DNA from: Nevskia sp043781855
GTDB taxonomy: Bacteria > Pseudomonadota > Gammaproteobacteria > Nevskiales > Nevskiaceae
DNA length: 10,698 nt
Direction: 5' to 3'
NCBI GenBank assembly: GCA_043781855.1
Contig: JAYWBB010000130.1
Span: 1-10,698, forward strand
Made by a program: the position numbers and the translations under genes. Below are positions 6,609 to 10,698 of this stretch, one piece after another (position 1 is the first letter of the stretch; every line of letters starts with the position of its first letter). Below the pieces are notes generated by a model, which was not told the origin of the DNA, searched no databases, and saw nothing but the letters and a program-made list of their open reading frames with translations.

Positions 6609-7628
6609 TTGACTGCGACCCGCCCCCATTTGAGCGCATTCCAGACCGACTTCGTCCTCGAACCGGACGACGCGCAGCGCATCGCCAACCTCAACGGCTC
6701 GTTCGATGCGCACCTGCGTGCACTCGAAGTGGGCCTCGGCGTCGAAATTCGCAATCGCGGCAACCGTTATGTCGTCGTCGGGCCCGAGTCCGAGGCGCGG
6801 CGCGCGGAGGCGGCGTTGCGATCACTCTTCGAGCAGACCGGCGACGATGCGATCGACGGCGAACACGTGCACCTGGCGCTGCGCGAGTTCGCGGCGGATG
6901 GCGCGAATGTTTCGGCCACGCCCGGCGCGCACCATGGCGACGACGTGGTCATCCGTACCAAGCGTGGCGTGGTCCGCGGCCGCTCACCCTTGCAGAAAAA
7001 ATACTTGCACGACATCGCCGGCAACGTGCTGAGCTTCGGCATCGGACCGGCCGGCACGGGCAAGACCTATCTCGCGGTCGCGAGCGCGGTCGATGCGCTC
7101 GAACGCGATCGTGTGCGCCGGCTGGTGCTGGTGCGGCCGGCGGTCGAAGCCGGCGAAAAACTCGGCTTCCTGCCCGGCGACATGGCGCAGAAGATCGACC
7201 CCTATCTGCGGCCGCTGTACGACGCGCTCTACGAAATGCTCGGCTTCGAGAGGGTCGCGCGGCTGATCGAGCGCAGCGTCATCGAGGTCGCGCCGCTGGC
7301 GTTCATGCGCGGCCGCACGCTGAATGAATCCTTCGTGATTCTCGATGAGGCGCAGAACACGACGGTCGAACAGATGAAGATGTTCCTGACCCGCATCGGC
7401 TTCGGTTCGGTGGCCGTGGTGACCGGTGACGTGACGCAGATCGACCTGCCGAAGACGGTGCCGAGCGGCCTCAAGCACGCGATGGAAGTGCTGTCCGGCG
7501 TGGACGAAATCGCCTTCACGCAATTCCGCGCGGAAGATGTAGTACGGCATCCGCTGGTGCAGACGATCGTGCGCGCCTACGAGGCCTTCGAGGCGCGCGA
7601 GCGCGCCGTCAGGGAGCATCGCTCGTGA
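6609..7628 (+). CDS. ybeZ: PhoH-like ATPase YbeZ
   Basis: P-loop ATPase of the PhoH family; in E. coli YbeZ works with the neighbouring endoribonuclease YbeY and is thought to take part in rRNA maturation or RNA quality control. The 339-aa protein has an N-terminal RNA-binding-like region (about 13-120, ending in VIRTKRGVVRGRSP), Walker A GPAGTGKT at 146-153 and Walker B VILDEAQN at 243-250. The conserved LVRPAVEAGEKLGFLPGD and TGDVTQIDLP blocks are also present. No ATG lies near the N-terminus. The first start after the in-frame TAA at 6594 is TTG 6609. A second TTG at 6630 (332 aa) puts the N-terminus exactly where E. coli YbeZ begins, so it may be the true start. Neither has a visible ribosome binding site. 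The stop overlaps the ybeY start as GTGA, as expected of coupled partners. Confidence 0.95.
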   Translation: MTATRPHLSAFQTDFVLEPDDAQRIANLNGSFDAHLRALEVGLGVEIRNRGNRYVVVGPESEARRAEAALRSLFEQTGDDAIDGEHVHLALREFAADGANVSATPGAHHGDDVVIRTKRGVVRGRSPLQKKYLHDIAGNVLSFGIGPAGTGKTYLAVASAVDALERDRVRRLVLVRPAVEAGEKLGFLPGDMAQKIDPYLRPLYDALYEMLGFERVARLIERSVIEVAPLAFMRGRTLNESFVILDEAQNTTVEQMKMFLTRIGFGSVAVVTGDVTQIDLPKTVPSGLKHAMEVLSGVDEIAFTQFRAEDVVRHPLVQTIVRAYEAFEARERAVREHRS

Positions 7629-8080
7629 GCGTCACGCACAACATCACCGTGCAGCGGCGCGTGCCGCCGGCCGGCGTGCCCGCGCCGGCGGCGCTGCGCT
7701 CCTGGGCGCTGGCGGCGCTGGGTCACACGCACGGCGAGCTGACGATCCGTATCGTCGACGAAGCCGAGAGCGCGCAGCTCAACTCGCGCTATCGGGGCAG
7801 GAATTACCCGACGAACGTTTTGTCGTTTCCTTACGAATCCGAGGGCTTCGAGGAAACCTCTGACGGCCCGGTGCTGGGCGATCTGGCGATCTGCGCACCG
7901 GTGGTATTGCGCGAAGCCGGGGAGCAGAACAAGGAACCGCGCGCGCACTGGGCGCATATGGTCGTGCACGGCGTGCTGCACCTGCTCGGACGCGATCACG
8001 AACACGATGCGGAAGCCGAAATCATGGAAGCCGAAGAGCGAACCATCCTCGCCGGCCTTGGCTTTCCGGATCCCTACTGA
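7625..8080 (+). CDS. ybeY: Endoribonuclease YbeY
   Basis: Single-strand-specific metal-dependent endoribonuclease (UPF0054) needed for 16S rRNA 3' end maturation and ribosome quality control. The 151-aa length is typical. The zinc-binding HX3HX5H motif is complete: His115, His119 and His125 in HGVLHLLGRDH. The preceding family block NVLSFPYE (64-71) and the LGDLAIC segment (84-90) are also present. The start is GTG at 7625, overlapping the ybeZ stop by 4 bases, so the two are almost certainly translationally coupled; there is no competing start nearby. A GC-rich hairpin follows the stop. Confidence 0.96.
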   Translation: MSVTHNITVQRRVPPAGVPAPAALRSWALAALGHTHGELTIRIVDEAESAQLNSRYRGRNYPTNVLSFPYESEGFEETSDGPVLGDLAICAPVVLREAGEQNKEPRAHWAHMVVHGVLHLLGRDHEHDAEAEIMEAEERTILAGLGFPDPY

Positions 8081-8084
8081 TGTC

Positions 8085-8104
8085 CGGCGCCGTCACGGGC
8101 GCCG
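8085..8104 (+). terminator. GC-rich hairpin just after ybeY
   Basis: CGGCGCC (8085-8091) pairs perfectly with GGGCGCCG from 8098 to 8104, giving a 7-bp stem over the loop GTCACG. It starts 5 bases after the ybeY stop. Only a poor T-run follows (GAGTGTTTG), so it may weaken rather than end the ybeZ-ybeY transcript. Confidence 0.35.
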
Positions 8105-8117
8105 CGAGTGTTTGCGC

Positions 8118-8123
8118 TAGACT
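8118..8123 (+). promoter_or_regulatory. Possible -10 box (TAGACT) ahead of the corC leader
   Basis: TAGACT lies after the hairpin that follows ybeY and before a 100-base corC leader. It matches 4 of 6 consensus bases and has no clear -35 partner. Together with the leader terminator-like hairpin it would fit a separately controlled corC transcript, but the evidence is weak. Confidence 0.25.
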
Positions 8124-8190
8124 GGTAAAAATATGGCCCGTTTGTTGCCCCGCACAAACGACGATCCACGCGGGTGGTCCATTACCGGCC

Positions 8191-8210
8191 CCTGCGGCGC
8201 AGGCTTTTTT
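8191..8210 (+). terminator. Terminator-like hairpin with T6 inside the corC leader (possible attenuator)
   Basis: CCTGC (8191-8195) and GCAGG (8199-8203) form a perfect GC-rich stem over a 3-base loop. One C and then six T follow (8205-8210), the classic shape of an intrinsic terminator. It ends 18 bases before the preferred corC ATG, not behind a gene, so it may attenuate corC. Alternatively it ends read-through from ybeY. The short stem lowers confidence. Confidence 0.45.
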
Positions 8211-8228
8211 CCGGTATCCCTATGCTCC

Positions 8229-9101
8229 ATGAATGACGGTCCGAGTAGTCCTTCCGCGCCGCGCGAACACGAGCGCAGCCCATCGAAATGGTGGCGCCGG
8301 CTGACACAGCACCTGGCGGGCGGGCCGCGCACGCGCAAGGACCTCAACGACATGCTCGACGACGCGTGCAAGGCCGGCCTCGTCGACGCCGATGCCGCGC
8401 TGATGATCCGCGGCGTCTTCGAAACCAAGGAACTCCAGGTGCGCGACATCATGGTGCCGCGCGCGCAGATGGTCGTGGTCGAACGCGACTGGCCGCCCGA
8501 GAAGTTGCTGCATGAGGTGGTCGACGCCGGCCACTCGCGCTTTCCGGTCATCGGCGACTCGCGCGACGAGATCGTCGGCATCCTGCTCGCGAAGGATTTG
8601 CTGCGCTTCACCTCGACCGCATCGGATTCGACGCCGGGCGAGTTCGATCTGGCGCGCTGGCTGCGGCCGGTCTCGTTCGTGCCCGAGTCGAAGCGCGTCA
8701 ACGTGCTGCTGAAAGACTTCCGCAAGAGCCGCCATCACATGGCGCTGGTCGCCGACGAATACGGCGGTGTTGCCGGGCTGGTCACGATCGAGGACGTGCT
8801 CGAGCAGATCGTCGGCGAGATCGACGACGAGCACGACGAATCCGAAAGTGCGCGTATCCAGAAGCAGGACGATCGCCGCTACCTGGTGCACGGACTGACG
8901 CCGGTCGGCGAGTTCAACACCTACTTCGGCGCAGAATTTTCCGATGAGGAATTCGACACCGTCGCCGGCCTGGTGATGCATGCGCTCGGCCACATGCCCC
9001 GCCGAGGCGAAAGTGTGCAGATCGACCGCTTCCAGTTCAACGTGCAGCGCGCCGACTCCCGGCGTGTACACATGTTGCAGGTGATGCTGTCTCAGGCCTG
9101 A
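8229..9101 (+). CDS. corC: CorC/HlyC-family CBS-domain protein (magnesium/cobalt transport)
   Basis: Cytoplasmic CBS-pair protein of the CorC (YbeX) type, linked in enterobacteria to CorA-dependent magnesium and cobalt efflux and more recently to ribosome and RNA metabolism with YbeY. The 290 aa starting at ATG 8229 match the E. coli length of 292. Landmarks are VRDIMVPRAQM (71-81) opening the first CBS domain, the HSRFPVIGD block, YGGVAGLVTIEDVLEQIVGEIDDE (178-201) closing the second, and the CorC_HlyC transporter-associated domain at about 212-288. An in-frame ATG at 8133 would add 32 residues that have no counterpart in CorC and would run across the leader hairpin, so 8229 is preferred. 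It follows ybeY by 148 bases, looser than the rest of the block. The coding sequence for its last residues forms one arm of a perfect palindrome. Confidence 0.93.
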   Translation: MNDGPSSPSAPREHERSPSKWWRRLTQHLAGGPRTRKDLNDMLDDACKAGLVDADAALMIRGVFETKELQVRDIMVPRAQMVVVERDWPPEKLLHEVVDAGHSRFPVIGDSRDEIVGILLAKDLLRFTSTASDSTPGEFDLARWLRPVSFVPESKRVNVLLKDFRKSRHHMALVADEYGGVAGLVTIEDVLEQIVGEIDDEHDESESARIQKQDDRRYLVHGLTPVGEFNTYFGAEFSDEEFDTVAGLVMHALGHMPRRGESVQIDRFQFNVQRADSRRVHMLQVMLSQA

Positions 9102-9119
9102 GCCTGAGACAGCATCACC
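9080..9119. repeat. 18-bp perfect inverted repeat enclosing the corC stop codon
   Basis: GGTGATGCTGTCTCAGGC (9080-9097) is followed by the loop CTGA and its exact reverse complement at 9102-9119. The corC stop TGA (9099-9101) lies in the loop, and the left arm codes for the last CorC residues. There is no T-tract. It would fold as a very stable RNA hairpin that could stabilise or end the corC message, or it may be the trace of a rearrangement. Confidence 0.85.
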
Positions 9120-9133
9120 CCGGCGAAAGCCGG
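9120..9133. repeat. Small GAAA-loop palindrome, REP-like
   Basis: CCGGC, GAAA, GCCGG form a perfect 5-bp hairpin with a GNRA tetraloop, directly abutting the larger palindrome. Very similar C/G-rich GAAA palindromes followed by AATC occur as repeated extragenic elements in many proteobacteria, so this may be one copy of a dispersed family. Only one copy is visible in this window. Confidence 0.5.
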
Positions 9134-9163
9134 AATCTGCATCGGTCATCGACGATCTCGCCC

Positions 9164-10402
9164 ATGCTCCGAAAACTCCTCGCGCTCATGATTCTGTTGG
9201 CGGCGGCGTCATCCGTCCGCGCCGATGACGACGGCTTCCTGGCCAGCGGCATTCCCGGCGACACGCTCAGCGTCAGCCTCGTCACTTTCCAGCCCGGCAC
9301 CGAGTACTGGCAGCGCTTCGGCCACAACGCACTGCTGCTGCGTGAGTCGACGACCGGCGTGGCGGTCGCCTATAACTACGGCCTGTTCGATTTCCGGCAG
9401 AAAAACTTCTTCCTGAATTTCGCACGCGGCTGGATGGTCTACCGCGTTGCGCCGAACTACCTCGCGAACGATCTCCAAATCTACGCAGAAGACGGCCGCT
9501 GGGCGCTGGAGCAAAAGCTCGATCTAAGCCCCCAACAGCGCGGCTGGCTGCGGGACTACCTCGCCTGGAACGTGCAGCGCGAGCACGCCGACTACCGCTA
9601 CGACTACTTCGTCTCGAACTGCTCGACCCGCGTGCGCGACGCGCTCGATCGCGCGCTCGGCGGCGCGCTGCGCAAGCAGCTCGAAGGCCGCGCGAGTGGC
9701 TACGACTACCGCAACGAAGCACTCCGCCTGATTTCGCCGGATCGCCCGCTGATGATCGCGATGGATGTCGCGCTCGGCCCGTCCGCCGACCGTCCGATCG
9801 ATGTCTGGCAACAGAGCTTCGGGCCGCTGAGCCTGATGCAGGCGCTGCGCGGGGTGCGGATCAAAGGGGATGATGGCGTCGAGCATCCGCTGGTCGCTGC
9901 CGAGATCCGGCTGCTCCAGGGTGGCGCCCTGCCCGATCCGCCGAGCCTGCCGCCGGACCTGCGCTTGCCGTTCCTGCTCGTCGGCCTCGCACTTGCCGGC
10001 TTGCTGTTCGCATTCTCCCGGCAGCGGCAGCGGCGCGTGGCGCGTCTGGCCTTTGCCGGCGTCGCCAGCCTGTTCACGCTGCTCTGCGGCCTTGGCGGGA
10101 TTGCGCTGGCGCTGCTCTGGGGCGTGACCGATCACTGGGCCGGCTGGCGCAACGAGAATTTGCTGGTACTGAATCCGTTATGCCTGCTGCTGCTGCCGGT
10201 GTGGCTGACTAGCGCCCGCACGCGCTGGCAGCCGGGCGCGTGGGCGCTGCGGCTGGCGCGTCTCATCGGCATCGGCGCTGCGCTGGCGCTGGTGATTCGA
10301 CTCGTGCCGGCGTTGTATCAGGCCAATCTGCACTGGGTGCTGTTGCTGCTGCCGGTGCACGCAGTGCTGGCGCTTTGCCTGCGAAACGAACGTCGGTCAT
10401 GA
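9164..10402 (+). CDS. DUF4105/Lnb-family membrane protein in the lnt position
   Basis: A 412-aa protein with an N-terminal signal sequence (about 1-20, likely cut after SSVRA). It has a periplasmic domain of the DUF4105 family (PF13387, as I recall now named Lnb N-terminal periplasmic domain; about 30-240) and about five C-terminal membrane segments (268-285, 295-319, 333-350, 361-383, 388-406). Conserved landmarks are RFGHNALLL with His54 and YFVSNCSTRVRDALD with Cys153, a plausible His/Cys catalytic pair. The family includes Lnb of Bacteroides, reported to add the N-terminal acyl chain to lipoproteins. In E. coli the gene after corC is lnt, which does the same reaction with an unrelated fold. 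The ATG at 9164 lies 62 bases after corC and gives a normal signal peptide. The stop overlaps the cdd start. Family assignment is fairly sure; the acyltransferase function is inference. Confidence 0.85.
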   Translation: MLRKLLALMILLAAASSVRADDDGFLASGIPGDTLSVSLVTFQPGTEYWQRFGHNALLLRESTTGVAVAYNYGLFDFRQKNFFLNFARGWMVYRVAPNYLANDLQIYAEDGRWALEQKLDLSPQQRGWLRDYLAWNVQREHADYRYDYFVSNCSTRVRDALDRALGGALRKQLEGRASGYDYRNEALRLISPDRPLMIAMDVALGPSADRPIDVWQQSFGPLSLMQALRGVRIKGDDGVEHPLVAAEIRLLQGGALPDPPSLPPDLRLPFLLVGLALAGLLFAFSRQRQRRVARLAFAGVASLFTLLCGLGGIALALLWGVTDHWAGWRNENLLVLNPLCLLLLPVWLTSARTRWQPGAWALRLARLIGIGAALALVIRLVPALYQANLHWVLLLLPVHAVLALCLRNERRS

Positions 10403-10698
10403 CCCTGACCGAATCCGCACTCGCCGAGTTGCCGGCCGACCGCCGCGCCCTGCTCGCGGCTGCCGTCGCCGCGACACGCAATGCCTATGCGCCGTACTCG
10501 CGGTTCAAGGTCGGCGCCGCGCTGCTGTTCCGCGACGGCACGATGCTCAGCGGCGCGAACTTCGAGAACGTCTCCTACGGCCTGAGCCTCTGCGCCGAAA
10601 CCGTCGCGATCGCCAGCGCCAACGCCGCAGGACGTCTGCGCGAGATCGTCGCGATCGCGGTGGCGGCGGAAGGTGAAATCGAAGCCGCCGTCACCGGC
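10399..10698 (+). CDS. cdd: Cytidine deaminase (3' end missing)
   Basis: First 100 residues of a homotetrameric-type cytidine deaminase, which converts (deoxy)cytidine to (deoxy)uridine in pyrimidine salvage in the cytoplasm. The pattern AYAPYSRFKVGAALL (29-43), the substrate-binding NFENVSYG (54-61) and the first zinc motif CAE with Cys65 and the catalytic Glu67 are clear. The second zinc motif PCGxCRQ would come just past the window edge. The ATG at 10399 overlaps the stop of the DUF4105 gene as ATGA, so the two are probably co-translated. The frame is open to the last base, and nothing looks damaged. Confidence 0.93.
   Translation, partial: MTLTESALAELPADRRALLAAAVAATRNAYAPYSRFKVGAALLFRDGTMLSGANFENVSYGLSLCAETVAIASANAAGRLREIVAIAVAAEGEIEAAVTG

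Noticed and set aside
8105..8228. Known metal-sensing riboswitch (M-box or yybP-ykoY type) before corC
   Set aside because: I could not recognise the conserved core of either class; only a short terminator-like hairpin is visible.
8220..9149. Long minus-strand open frame opposite corC
   Set aside because: The + strand encodes a full CorC with CBS and C-terminal domains; the antisense product has no recognisable motif.

Overview
The window is about two-thirds G+C and almost fully coding. Nearly everything lies on the + strand, in tightly packed genes with several ATGA or GTGA stop/start overlaps. The order miaB - ybeZ (PhoH-like) - ybeY - corC is the classic gammaproteobacterial block. Together with an aryl polyene (xanthomonadin-like) pigment gene set, it points to a high-GC gammaproteobacterium, perhaps from the Xanthomonadales/Nevskiales side of the class. 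The lineage is inference; there is no rRNA gene here to settle it. I saw no tRNA, rRNA, CRISPR array, insertion sequence or phage gene.

Left region (1-3763): the 3' end of an aryl polyene biosynthesis operon. In order it holds an LpxL-type acyltransferase (cut by the left edge), a FabF-type ketosynthase with an intact Cys-His-His set, a half-length ketosynthase-like chain length factor (ApeC type), and a hot-dog 3-hydroxyacyl-ACP dehydratase (ApeP/ApeI type). A MerC-domain membrane protein with a His-rich tail overlaps the last of these by 4 bases. Ketosynthase, chain length factor and dehydratase would elongate and dehydrate the polyene on an acyl carrier protein. The acyltransferase would attach a product to its lipid anchor. 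The ketoreductase, carrier proteins, ligase and exporter of such clusters are not in view and may lie upstream.

Middle region (3764-5195): an NADPH:quinone oxidoreductase-like MDR enzyme (+), then a convergent 73-aa one-helix membrane or secreted protein on the - strand that I do not recognise. A hairpin separates the two genes. A 167-bp divergent gap holds a perfect TATAAT -10 box for miaB.

Right region (5196-10698): the tRNA methylthiolase miaB, the PhoH-like ATPase ybeZ (TTG start), the endoribonuclease ybeY, and corC behind a leader with a terminator-like hairpin. Next come an 18-bp perfect palindrome around the corC stop codon, a DUF4105/Lnb-family membrane protein, and the start of cytidine deaminase (cdd, cut by the right edge). 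In E. coli and many relatives the gene after corC is lnt (apolipoprotein N-acyltransferase). Here that slot holds a protein of the family to which the Bacteroides lipoprotein N-acyltransferase Lnb belongs. This possible non-orthologous replacement of lnt is the most interesting observation in the window.
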